Both the position numbers and the translations under genes were made by a program. 64,000 nt of DNA from Tachypleus tridentatus (Eukaryota; Arthropoda; Merostomata; Xiphosura; Limulidae): the NCBI RefSeq assembly GCF_004210375.1, contig NC_134827.1:101231285-101295284 (forward strand), given 5' to 3'. This document shows positions 48,401-57,592 of the stretch, piece by piece; position 1 is the stretch's first letter; every line of letters starts with the position of its first letter. The notes beneath the pieces were generated by a model. It ran no database searches. It saw only the letters and a list, made by a program, of their open reading frames with translations, and had not been told where the DNA came from.

Positions 48401-51400
48401 ATTTTGAGATATTTATTTTTATTTCTGAATGAAATTTCAGTGATACAAGTAAGCACCAACAATATAGTCCAGTTCTTAAACATAAGAACTGGAAGTAAAG
48501 CAATGATAAAAATATTCCATGATTTGTTAATGACACCTCTATAATTTAATGAAGGTACCAGTGATTTATAACAAATACATTTCTTCAATAATATATTTTG
48601 AATACTTTACAGTTAAATAATAAAGTTTATTTTGTAGAACAATATGGTTTTTTTAACAGCTTTCTAAAGGGTATTTCATTTAGTTGCTGTACGTCATCTT
48701 GTGGTCTGTAAAGTGAAGATAAAAACTGTTGTTAATAATGTTATTTTGTAGAAGGAACATTAGCTTATGCTCAGTCAACACATAGGAACCAAACCTTACA
48801 AGTATACAATTTAATTGTAGTGTTTAAGAGCTTCATGGTAGTTTTTCTATTGTGTGATATATAGTTCATCATACACTGTTTGTCAATAGAATCAATATTT
48901 TACAGTGTCATTCAAAGTAATGATTAAAATCAGTATAACCATGCTTTTGGTCCTGATTTATTGTTTTCAGAAACTTGTAATTTATCCTTCAGATACATAT
49001 ATTCAGAAGTCTAAAAAGTTCTTTATGGACTTCAGAAGTAGAAGGAATCTTTCTGCTCTAAATATTGAACTTCAGGATGTGCAGAGAATAATGGTTAAGA
49101 ACATTGACGATGTGTTACAGAGAGGATCTATTTTATCGGGTATGTTTGTGTCGCTCTAACTTCATTTATGGGTTTGATTCCTGTGATTTTTTTCCTAATC
49201 TATGTTCAGGTTCTCTCATGTATTTAACAATAACATAATAATGTAATAATCAGACAAGGTTTTATTGGTTTAAGTTGTACTGTTTAAAAAACTTCACAAA
49301 ATTATTTATTGATGAAGGGTCTGTCAGAGAACACCTCTTAAGCTAATGATATGTTAAGAATGGTTGAGTCAGAAGTAGAATATTACATTAGTCACAAAAT
49401 AATGAAGTTATTGAAAAGTTTATAAGTCCTTACGAGTGTTTTATTGTTAGTTTCAGTTTTCTGGACTATAGATCCCCTTGAGATGTCACTTTGATTGCGA
49501 GTAGATATAAAAGGCAAAAAGTAATCTTTCTATAAAAGTTTCAGAATATCGTTCACAGATCTGAACATGTGAGCATTATTTTTCTTTGCACTGTAGTCAG
49601 TCGTTACATTTTATAACTATTCGATACTCTCGTAAACAGAATATTTAGCTGTAATTAGACATGAGAAGCAAAAACCTTCGCGGTTCTGAATGAATGACAG
49701 TTAACTTTCCCGCTGCTCTGTGGTTTATTTACAGTAAACGTTATTAACTGGAGAGAGTGAGAGACATGTAGGAAAGATCTGACAGATCAAGAGATCTTAC
49801 TAAGATGTACTGCTGTAGACACTGTTTTAAACATGTTCACACTGAACAAAAAGAGTTTGCTAGACTTATGGAATATCAGAGATGCACTGAGATAATCACA
49901 AATGGAGTGGTTAAGGAAAAGCTTTCCTGTGGTCCATCCTAATGTCATTAATATTTGCTACAGATTTGTGGTTTGAGCAGTTTTATATGTTGAAGCTATA
50001 TTTGTCTCCAAACATAGAGTGGATTATTATTCTTAAATGTGATTTCATTCATCACTGCAGTAGAACTAGGGACCTACCAGGTGTGGTCTAGTATAGTAAG
50101 CTTGTTGGGCTGCTGATCTGAAGGTCCAAGGAATGAAGCACAATATGTACTTTTTGCTGTACAGGGCTATAACCTGACACTCAGTCCTGCTACCCAGTTA
50201 AGAGTAACTGTGTTGATGGTGGGACTGCTAACTGGTTACCCTTCTTTTGACCAGCAGCTTTGAATTAAGAATGGCTATTTCTAAAACTTGGGGATCTCTG
50301 ACCTGGCTATTTTATCGAAGTGTTGATTAATCTATTCAAGTTCAGTGCCAAAGTTTCTGATTCCATGTGGAAATGTTTACATCCCATCAGTGAAATTTTA
50401 TCAGAAGGATTGTTAATGTTTTCCCAGTATAATTCATAATCTGTTTTAATGTAAGCCAAGCGTACATTTAAAATCTCCTACTGTTATCATTCTGCATGGT
50501 ATGTTATTTTTTATCATAATGTAATAAGCTGAGAAACAGAGGCTTTACAGAGGCACAAGATATCTATAACTTTAAGTTACAGACAGCAAACTTTTAAGTT
50601 ATTTCAAAGAAAATGTTAAACACAATCTTATTTAATTGTAATCTTCATTTACATCATCTTACTTGAATGGACGTAACGTGTACGCCAATATTTATTTAAT
50701 GGCACCAAAAGCAAAAATAAATAGGAAGATTTCACACTTTGTATATTGAAGATTCCGACAACCAGAAAAATAACTGTGGTACCAACAACAACTATTTCTT
50801 TATCATAGAACACTGCTTTAAACAGAAGTACTCGACTCACAACAAGAACACTAGGACTGTATCTGAGTGTTTGATTACATCTTTATCTGTTTAGTCAGCA
50901 GTTTGACACAATAACATCAATAATATAATACAGTGTTAAGTAATCTTTATCTTAGTTCTTACATATTACGTCATAAGTAGAATTTATAAGAAATTACACT
51001 TCACCAAAGTAATCCTGTTCACATTTTAATCACTACTTTGTGTGTTGTATCTCACCTGGCCTGAACATTCCTGGTTTTGAGCACAAGGCTTTGCCAACAT
51101 TGGTTTACAGTTGTTGTGCGGGCTTTCATTATGTTAGTAAACTCTTATTAGTAACTACATTAATATCTTGAGACTTTAGTTATTACATTAATCATTTTCT
51201 GATGATGTTTTACCAGATAGTTGTAACAGAAACATAGTTTAAATGTACGTGATACAAAGAATGTTTTTCACATACAGATCAGTGTAATGGAATATTGAGT
51301 GGAAATTGTTTTTGTCTCTTCTTTATGTTATTAACTTTGCTTTCTCAGCTTAGATGTAAAGCACATGTATATCTGTGTGTTAAATATATTATAGTGAAGT

Positions 51401-51952
51401 AAAGCACACTCAAAACCTTGAAGATAAAGCACTGTTTAATACAGTTACTGAATTTGACTAAATTGGCATTAGTGAATGTAATTGCTTAGCCAGAATGATG
51501 TGCTTTGTTTAAACTTTTCATGCACTTAGAAACAACTGGGTGTGGCCTAGTAGTTCGGTTAATTTATCCATTTAGAAACAACTGGGTATGGCCTGGTAGT
51601 TAAATTAATTTGTCTATTTAGAAACAACTGGGTATGGCCTGGTAGTTTAGCTTGCCCATATTGAGAACCCAAGGTGTGCTCTAAGATTACCACCTCTTTT
51701 GTTTGTTTGTTTTATCAGGAATTATAAATAACACTTTGGTATTTCATCAGAAATAATTTTATTATTCTGGATTCCAAATGTTATTACTGTTTTATTTTTC
51801 CAGACTTAGATACCAAAAGTAGCAACCTAGCAATACTTTCCCAAAAATACAAGAAAGATGCCCATTACTTGAATCTTCGGTCAACCTATGTTAAAGCTGC
51901 TACAGCTGCAGTCATCGTCTTTGTTATGTTTATTTATTTCTGGCTTCTGTAA
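39380..51952 (+). CDS. SEC22: SEC22 vesicle-trafficking R-SNARE (five-exon gene model)
   Basis: The join of 39380-39454, 41647-41756, 48004-48164, 48993-49139 and 51804-51952 gives 642 nt, or 213 residues plus stop. All introns have GT-AG ends and phases match. Residues 1-115 form the longin domain (starting [19 protein letters not shown]). Residues about 130-190 are the SNARE motif with ELQDVQRIM and the zero-layer arginine R159 in VLQRG. Residues 196-213 are a C-terminal membrane anchor ending YFWLL. Vertebrate SEC22B is 215 residues and aligns end to end from memory ([10 protein letters not shown] and [11 protein letters not shown] are near identical). SEC22 is a tail-anchored SNARE acting in ER-Golgi transport in both directions. 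Introns 2 and 4 contain transposons. The start is the first ATG of the longin fold. Confidence 0.96.
41647..41756 (+). CDS. SEC22: SEC22 exon 2
   Basis: Acceptor TTACAG, donor GTAAGT, 110 nt, ending in phase 2. It encodes [20 protein letters not shown], then [16 protein letters not shown] and the first two bases of His62, which exon 3 completes. [12 protein letters not shown] matches the SEC22 longin helix. Intron 2 is 6.2 kb and contains a SINE relic, a Tc1-like element, a PLE unit and another SINE. Confidence 0.95.
44340..44515 (+). mobile_element. SINE family A relic in SEC22 intron 2
   Basis: Old, heavily mutated copy: CCATGGCCAGGAGGTTAGGG, AACACGTTTGTTTTTTCAGC, TATAATGTATCATTGAATCC, GTGGTGGGTGGTGATGAGTA. 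It breaks off after the body, close to the left end of the Tc1-like element. Confidence 0.85.
44695..46279 (-). mobile_element. Tc1-like transposon with IR/DR ends, in SEC22 intron 2
   Basis: About 1.58 kb, a usual Tc1 size. Inverted repeats of roughly 210 bp run from CACTACTGGCTAAAATCTTA on the left to its reverse on the right (GATTTTGGCCAGCAGTGTG). Each arm carries an outer CTGGCYAAAATCTTAA and an inner CTGGTCAAAAGTTTAAGA (44887 and 46068-46088), two similar direct sites per arm as in Sleeping Beauty-type IR/DR elements. The left flank has TA; the right reads TT, so the TA duplication is decayed. The transposase inside is broken. Confidence 0.9.
44957..45951 (-). pseudogene. Tc1-like transposase pseudogene
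   Basis: Minus strand, from [20 protein letters not shown] at 45951 to a stop near 44957. This is about 330 codons, the normal Tc1 length, but with frameshifts and at least one internal stop. The N-terminal helix-turn-helix is clear ([20 protein letters not shown]). The middle catalytic part reads [20 protein letters not shown] with the expected Asp. The third acidic block ELNPIENV is present but followed by a TGA where Trp is expected. The C-terminus is [18 protein letters not shown]. The element cannot encode an intact transposase. Confidence 0.9.
47206..47350. mobile_element. solo PLE1 terminal unit with split ribozyme, in SEC22 intron 2
   Basis: The left half is the minus-strand PLE1 end (TCATTTGGGTTGAGAAAATA, GAGCGAACAACGTTTCGACC, TTCTTCGGTCA). 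It is followed by plus-strand GTGAACCTGACGATGAGC and the PLE1 outer end (TTTTTACATATATATTTCTA, CAAGTGG). Ribozyme halves are present in opposite orientations, so no functional hammerhead forms from one strand. It looks like an inverted or deleted solo terminal repeat. Confidence 0.75.
47374..47641 (+). mobile_element. SINE family A in SEC22 intron 2
   Basis: Full-length copy, same strand as the gene, about 360 bp upstream of exon 3: CAGCATGGCCAGGTGGTTAA, GAGTTCAAATCCCCGTCGCA, body and tail AGCTTTGCACAAAATTC. Several CG to TG/CA changes fit age and methylation-type decay. Confidence 0.95.
48004..48164 (+). CDS. SEC22: SEC22 exon 3
   Basis: Acceptor TTATTCCAG, 161 nt, ending in phase 1 before a slightly off-consensus donor, GTCAGT. 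It encodes [20 protein letters not shown], then [13 protein letters not shown] and [11 protein letters not shown], the most conserved part of the longin domain. The frame stays open for another 209 bases into the intron, but that part does not resemble SEC22, so the donor at 48165 is preferred. Confidence 0.96.
48993..49139 (+). CDS. SEC22: SEC22 exon 4
   Basis: The acceptor chosen is TTATCCTTCAG at 48992, because it restores Asp116 and the family sequence [12 protein letters not shown] nearer-looking TTTTCAG 22 bases upstream would insert eight extra residues. It encodes the linker and first half of the SNARE motif: [31 protein letters not shown]. It ends in phase 1 at donor GTATGT. Confidence 0.95.
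50074..50292 (+). mobile_element. possible SINE family D in SEC22 intron 4
   Basis: TACCAGGTGTGGTCTAGTAT, GTTGGGCTGCTGATCTGAAG and GTCCAAGGAATGAA look like a tRNA-like head with weak A and B boxes. CCTGCTACCCAGTTAAGAGT and AACTGGTTACCC follow. A related head (AACTGGGTATGGCCTGGTAG) is tandemly repeated at 51526-51690. Only these two loci are seen, so the family is tentative. Confidence 0.45.
51526..51690 (+). repeat. 46-bp triplication of a SINE-like head
   Basis: Three head-to-tail copies with a 46-bp step (TTAGAAACAACTGGGTRTGG at 51526, 51572 and 51618). The last continues into AGCTTGCCCATATTGAGAAC and CCAAGGTGTGC, which resembles the possible family D SINE. It lies about 110 bp upstream of SEC22 exon 5. 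Confidence 0.8.
51804..51952 (+). CDS. SEC22: SEC22 exon 5, with membrane anchor and stop
   Basis: Acceptor TTTTTCCAG. It encodes the second half of the SNARE motif ([28 protein letters not shown]) and the anchor ([20 protein letters not shown]), then TAA at 51950-51952. The stop overlaps a perfect donor sequence, GTAAGT (51949-51954), which could allow an alternative ending. A poly(A) signal AATAAA at 53067 would suit the short form. Confidence 0.95.
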
Positions 51953-52000
51953 GTGTTCAAATGTCTTGCATTCCATGAAATGTAAGTTGAAGAATCAGTT

Positions 52001-52426
52001 CAACAAATTTTCACTCTTTATCTGGACACAAACTATCAACCCCATACAACTGTGAACAAACAAATGTTCACTCTATCTGGACACAAACTATCAACCCCAT
52101 ACAACTGTGAACAAAGAAATTTTCACTCTTTATCTGGACACAAACTATCAACCCCATACAACTGTGAACAAACGAATTTTCACTCTTTATCTGGACACAA
52201 ACTATCAACCCCATACAACTGTGAACAAACAAATTTTCACTCTTTATCTGGACACAAACTATCAACCCCATACAACTGTGAACAAACAAATTTTCACTCT
52301 TTATCTGGACACAAACTATCAACCCCATACAACTGTGAACAAACAAATTTTCACTCTTTATCTGGACACAAACTATCAACCCCATACAACTGTGAACAAA
52401 CGGATTTTCACTCTTTATTTGGACAC
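52001..52426 (+). repeat. 57-bp minisatellite just downstream of the SEC22 stop
   Basis: About 7.5 nearly identical copies (unit AACTGTGAACAAACAAATTT, TCACTCTTTATCTGGACACA, AACTATCAACCCCATAC). It starts 49 bases after the SEC22 stop and so may lie in its 3' UTR. Because 57 is a multiple of 3, the array gives long open frames on both strands (113, 141 and 105 codons). These are repeat artefacts and not proteins I recognise. Confidence 0.96.
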
Positions 52427-53139
52427 TTGGTGGAGGAAGTTATATTAAACACAAAAATGTTTCTGATATGTGCCTAAAAATATTTTTAAAGTGCTTGTTT
52501 TTCTTCAACAAAAATACAAACAATGATCAGTAATGTTCATTTGGAATACAATGAGTTTATGTACGGTTCCATTTTATTGATATAGTACCGAAACATAACC
52601 GGTAAAGTGGTTCATAACTGTAATGTGAATACTTAGAACATTCACTACTATTTCTTTCAGCCCTCTGGGGTAACGTTTACATACAAAATATACAAAATTA
52701 TCAAATATTGAAAGAAAAAAAACAGAATTGGATTTATGTGAAATCAGTTATTGTGTTGGCTTTTGTTGTTTGTTTTTTACAAAAAATTATTAACTATGGC
52801 TTAAGTAATATTTTGACTTGTTTATTTGTAAGTATTGTTTGCTGGTCAAGTGTAAAATTTGACTTGTTTTGAAGACAATCTAAGTCATTTAATGGTTTTT
52901 GTCCTGATTAATTGACTTGCTTTAAAAGCTGTTATTGCTGTAACTTGTATTATATTCGTGACATGTGATAGCAAAGTAAGGAATTATGAGGAACAAGTTT
53001 ATAGATAAAATGTTATTACTTGTTTGAAGATCTTTGTCTTACTATTGTTATGTACAAACACCTACAAATAAAGTTACCTATAATTACAGTATATATATTA
53101 GTACTTATTGAAGATTTACTGTGATACCATTATCTATTT

Positions 53140-53271
53140 CAGTGGTTCCCAATCTTTTTTATGCCTCGCACCCCTCACAGTAATTATTTATTTAAAAATA
53201 AAGGTGAAGGTGGCCAAAACAAATGTTATCTCGCACCCCCTGGTGCAAGCACCCCTGGTTGGGAACCACTG
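53140..53271. mobile_element. 132-bp hAT-type MITE with perfect 8-bp target duplication
   Basis: The ends are inverted repeats CAGTGGTTCCCAAYC (one mismatch in 15), the hAT-type terminal motif. It is flanked on both sides by ATCTATTT (53132-53139 and 53272-53279), a perfect 8-bp duplication, the size hAT transposases make. The interior is non-coding and partly self-complementary (CGCACCCC blocks). A clear non-autonomous hAT insertion. Confidence 0.93.
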
Positions 53272-53279
53272 ATCTATTT

Positions 53280-53511
53280 ATATATATATATATATAAAAC
53301 ACACACACAAAATCTGTCTGTCTGTCCTTTATCTAACTACTCCTGTGTCATTGGGTCAATCTCTACCAAATTTTGTTTGCTGGTAGGGTAGACATGTTAT
53401 TGGGATATTCAAAACGTTCTCGTTAACTACATTTATAGATGGCACCATGTCCTTATAATGAGAAATATAATAAACTTTTCTAAAATACAACATTCACATA
53501 GTGCAGGGGGA
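53280..53511. other. short unique segment with (TA)n and (AC)n runs
   Basis: Microsatellites at 53281-53310 are followed by a short unique stretch (GTCTGTCTGTCC, ACCAAATTTTGTTTGCTGG). No gene seen. Confidence 0.5.
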
Positions 53512-55235
53512 GAATACACAGGTAATAAAATATTTCCAGGGATTCTTCCATATTGTTATAACAGGTAATAAAATATTTCCAGGGATTCTTCCATATTGTC
53601 AGAACAGGTAATAAAATATTCTCAGGGATCCTTCTCAATTATTAGAATAGGTAACAAAATATTCCCAGCAATTATTCTGCACTATTAGAATAGGTAATAA
53701 AATATTCCTAGGGATTCTTCTGCACTATTGGAACTGATAAAATATTCCCAGGGATCCTTCTGTACTATTGGAATAGGTAATAAAATATTCCCAGGGATCC
53801 TTCTGAATTATTAGAATAGGTAATAAAATATTACCAGGGTCCTTCTGAATTATTAGAATAGGTAATAAAATATTACCAGGGTTTCTTCTGGGATCCTTCC
53901 ATATTGTAGAATTAAAATATTCCCAGGTAATATTAAATACTAATAAAATACTTCCAGGGATCCTTCCATATTGTCAGAATAGGTAATAAAATATTCCCAG
54001 GGATCCTTCTGAATTATTAGAATAGGTAATAAAATATTCCCAGGATTCTTCTGTACTATTAGAATAGGTAATAAAATATTCCCAGGGATCCTTTTGAATT
54101 ATTAGAATAAGTAATAAAATATTCCCAGGGATTTTCTATACTATTAGAACAGGTAATAAAATATTCCCAGGGATCCTTCTGTACTATTGGAATAGGTAAT
54201 AAAATATTTTCAGGGTTTCTTCTCTGGTATTAGAATACATAATAAAATATTTCAAGGGATCCTTTAATACTATTAGAACAGGTAAGAAAATTTTCCCAGT
54301 GATTCTTCTATACTGTTAGAATAGGTAATAAAATATTCCCAGGGATCCTTCTGTACTATTACAACATGTAATAAAATATTCCCAGTAATTCTTCTGTACT
54401 ATTAGAATACATAATAAAATATATTCGGGCATTCTTCTTCTTCTGTACTATTAGAATACATAATAAAATATATTCGGGCATTCTTCTGTACTATTAGAAT
54501 AGGTAATAAAATATTCCCAGGGATCCTTCTGTACTATTAGAATAGGTAATAAAATATTCCCAGGGATCCTTCTATACTATTAGAACAGGTAATAAAATAT
54601 TCCCAGGGATCCTTCTATACTATTAGAACAGGTAATAAAATATTCCCAGGGATCCTTCTGTACTATTGGAATAGGTAATAAAATATTCCCAGGGATTCTT
54701 CTTTACTATTAGAATAGGTAATAAAATATTCCCAGGGATTCTTCTCTAGTATTAGAATACATAATATATTTCAAGGAATCCTTTAATACTATTAGAACAG
54801 GTAAGAAAATTTTCCCAGTGATCCTTCTATACTATTAGAATAGATAATAAAATATTCCCAGGGATCCTTCTATACTATTAGAACAGGTAATAAACTATTC
54901 CCAGAGATCCTTCTGTACTATTGGAATAGGTAATAAAATATTCCCAGGGATCCTTCTGAATTATTAGAATAGGTAATAAAATATTCCCAGCAATTCTTCT
55001 GTACGATTAGAATAGGTAATAAAATATTCCCAGGGATTCTTCTGAGTTATTAGAATAGGTAATAAAATATTTCCAGGGATCCCTCCATATTGTCAGAATA
55101 GGTAATAAAATATTCCCAGGGATTCTTCTATACTATTAGAACAAGTAATAATATATTCATAGGAATTCCTCTATATTATTAGAAAAGGTAACAAAATATT
55201 TTCCATGGATCCTTCTATATGGTCAGAACATGTAA
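53512..55235. repeat. 43-bp minisatellite, about 40 copies
   Basis: Tandem array of ATTAGAATAGGTAATAAAAT, ATTCCCAGGGATCCTTCTGT, ACT with moderate divergence. Subtypes (CTCTAGTATTAGAATACATA with TTTCAAGG, CCAGCAATTCTTCTG) recur in the same order at about 54215-54300 and 54730-54815, showing block duplication. The many AATAAA hexamers belong to the repeat. Confidence 0.96.
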
Positions 55236-56240
55236 TAAAACATATCCATACTTGTTAATGTTTGGAATATAAACAGTCTTTACAGTACTATTTTGTTCCA
55301 TCTAGTTTTTTGTGTTTTAACTAAATTATTGTGACAAAACTTTATGCAGGTAATAATTTCCTGTAAAAGTTGAAACCATACAAAAAGCGATATTTAATTG
55401 CATCCTGGGAATTATAAATAATGTAAATTTTTTAGTTGGCTATTCACTGATTACAAGTTTCTCCCAAGAAAAGTGTATAGCAACAAAAGAAATGTCAGTA
55501 ACATGTTTATAAATATAAACTGTATCTCTAGTACTAACTGTGCTGTTGATAGACTTTTGAAATAATGTGCCAGTATTAATTTGTTAAGTCACAAAGATTT
55601 TTCATAACTCTGTTATTATAAGTGTATTATTCAAATAGCAAGGTACTTTTTCTATGTGACACTGCTGTTTTTAAAAACACTTGAGACAGCATATTTTTAT
55701 TAATAAACAGTTTATGTTTGGGCTGTCTTTAAAAGATTGCACACATTTCAGAAAGTGATGAATTTAAGACAAAGATGTGCAGTAAAGTCAGTATTGGTTT
55801 AAAATCACTCACATTTTGTTCCATTTCATCAGTTCAGCATAAACCAAGATTCAAAACTGTCAAGAAATTAGTGCCAACAATTTTCCACCAAAGAATTTCA
55901 GTTTAATTTCACAACCTTATAACATTTGTTGAATCTTTTTTTTCATCTATCAACTGTAGATGACAAAAACTGCTTAAGTCTTCATTATTAAAAACTGAAG
56001 AAAAATTGGAATGTGATAACCTAGACATTTCATAATTATCAGATGAAGGCTTTCCTTTATCTTTCCTCAAGGGTTTTACCTCCATCCTAACATTTTGTGT
56101 ATCCCTAATGTACTTTAAAAAAATCCTTACTGTTATTTTTTGTTTTCAACCAAATTGTTTTTCATACATCATTTTGGATGTTCTAGTTTCATGTTTGACC
56201 TATAATACCAGACATTTCATATGTTTGTGATGTGTTTCTT
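55236..56240. other. no recognisable feature
   Basis: AT-rich unique-looking sequence. No exon, RNA gene or repeat recognised. Confidence 0.5.
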
Positions 56241-56558
56241 TAATTTAATCTCTTGGTGAACCAATCTGGTTTTTTTTATTTAATCTCTTGGTGAACCAAT
56301 CTGATTTTTTTTATTTAATCTCTTGGTGAACCAATCTGTTTTTTTTATTTAATCTCTTGGTGAACCAATCTGGTTTTTTTAATTTAATCTCTTGTTGAAC
56401 CAATCTGGTTTTTTTTATTTAATGTCTTGGTGAACCAATCTGGTTTTTTTATTTAATCTCTTGGTGAACCAATCTGGTTTTTTTTATTTAATCTCTTGTT
56501 GAACCAATCTGGTTTTTTTTATTTAATGTCTTGGTGAACCAATCTGGTTTTTTTATTT
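56241..56558. repeat. 35- to 36-bp minisatellite, nine copies
   Basis: Nine units of TTTAATCTCTTGGTGAACCA, ATCTGGTTTTTTTTA. Copies 5-6 and 8-9 share the TTGTTGAACC and ATGTCTTGG variants in the same order, so a multi-unit block was duplicated. Variation in T-run length explains the period change. Confidence 0.92.
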
Positions 56559-56659
56559 GCAGTTAACCTTTTCTTTCTGTAAAGAATAAATTTTATTTTC
56601 AATATTGAAAAATTTTCCACATTTGTATTCTCAAAATGGATGCTGTATGTATTTAATAT

Positions 56660-57592
56660 TTAATTATTAAAGTACAGAACCACATTTCTATCTTCTCAGC
56701 TGAGGACATCTTCAGGTCAACAAAAGAGAGTTTGCAACTAACCATTACTGGGTGCATCTTAGGGTTGAGAGTGTAAACGGGTACAGGGTTGTAAGGGGCG
56801 TTGCAGTTAGATGTTAGGTTATTAATTAGTGTAGGTATATAGGTGAACACCTTTATATTACTTTAATTTTTGTTTGAGTTGTGGTATAAGTAAGGCTTCT
56901 TTGATTTTATGTTTGTTTATATTTGTTTCCCTACTTAGTATCTGAGTGTTTTCTATGGTTATGTTGTGTTTATTTGATTTGTAGTGTTCAAAACATGTGA
57001 AGGTGTTTTTTTGTGTTCTTTAAATCTGGTTTCCATTTTTTTGCTTATTTCTCCAATACAGAAGTTGTGGCAATTGTTGCATTGTATTTTATAAATAATA
57101 TTGGAGTCGTTTTTGTCAGTGTAGTTTTTACAGGGTATGGACTTTAGTTTTGTACCTGGTTTTTGAATAAATTTGGTGTTTACTGGAATGTTGTGTTTTT
57201 TTTTACAAGTTTTTTCCAAATGTTGGTTAATTTTTTGCAGATGTTGGGAATACACAGTATACAGCTGTATGAGGTCTCATAATTTCTTGTTTGTTTTTTG
57301 TGTTGTTGATGTAGGTGTGCGTGTGTGAATGTGTATAATTTTTTCAACAGTTTTTGGAGGACATTTGTTGATTGGTGAAATTTGTGTTGTTGATTTCATT
57401 ATTAATTTTATCAGGTGAACATAGTTTTGTGGCTGTGTTTATTTGGTTTTGTAACATATTAAGTTTGTTTTGTTTCATGTTCTGAGTCCCAGGTAATGTA
57501 AAGTCCAGTATAGGTGATTCTTCTGTGGATTTCTGTTTTGAATTGTGTATCAGTTCTAGTAATTTTGAGGTTAAGAAATGCTATTTGGTTTG
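56660..57592 (-). pseudogene. Penelope-like element fragment (RT end plus GIY-YIG)
   Basis: Related to PLE1. The frame at 57255-56959 reads HNIPVNTKFIQKPGTKLKSI, NIIYKIQCNNCHNFCIGEIS and KKMETRFKEHKKTPSHVLN. The GIY-YIG block has CIGEIS instead of YIGETS, so a key Tyr and Thr are changed. Upstream to 57592 the DNA still matches the C-terminal RT region of PLE1 but with frameshifts. The 3' side (to about 56700) includes CTGAAGATGTCC and GATAGAAATG, a degraded ribozyme core. It adjoins a LINE fragment at its 5' end. Confidence 0.85.

Noticed and set aside
48971-48992. earlier acceptor (GTTTTCAG at 48970) for SEC22 exon 4
   Set aside because: It would add 22 bases, break the phase and insert non-family residues. 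The AG at 48992 gives FDTYIQK.
52052-52477. 141-codon repetitive protein (SGHKLSTPYNCEQ repeats) and its antisense frame
   Set aside because: The 57-bp period is a multiple of three, which keeps several frames open on both strands. There is no start or splice context and it sits just after the SEC22 stop.
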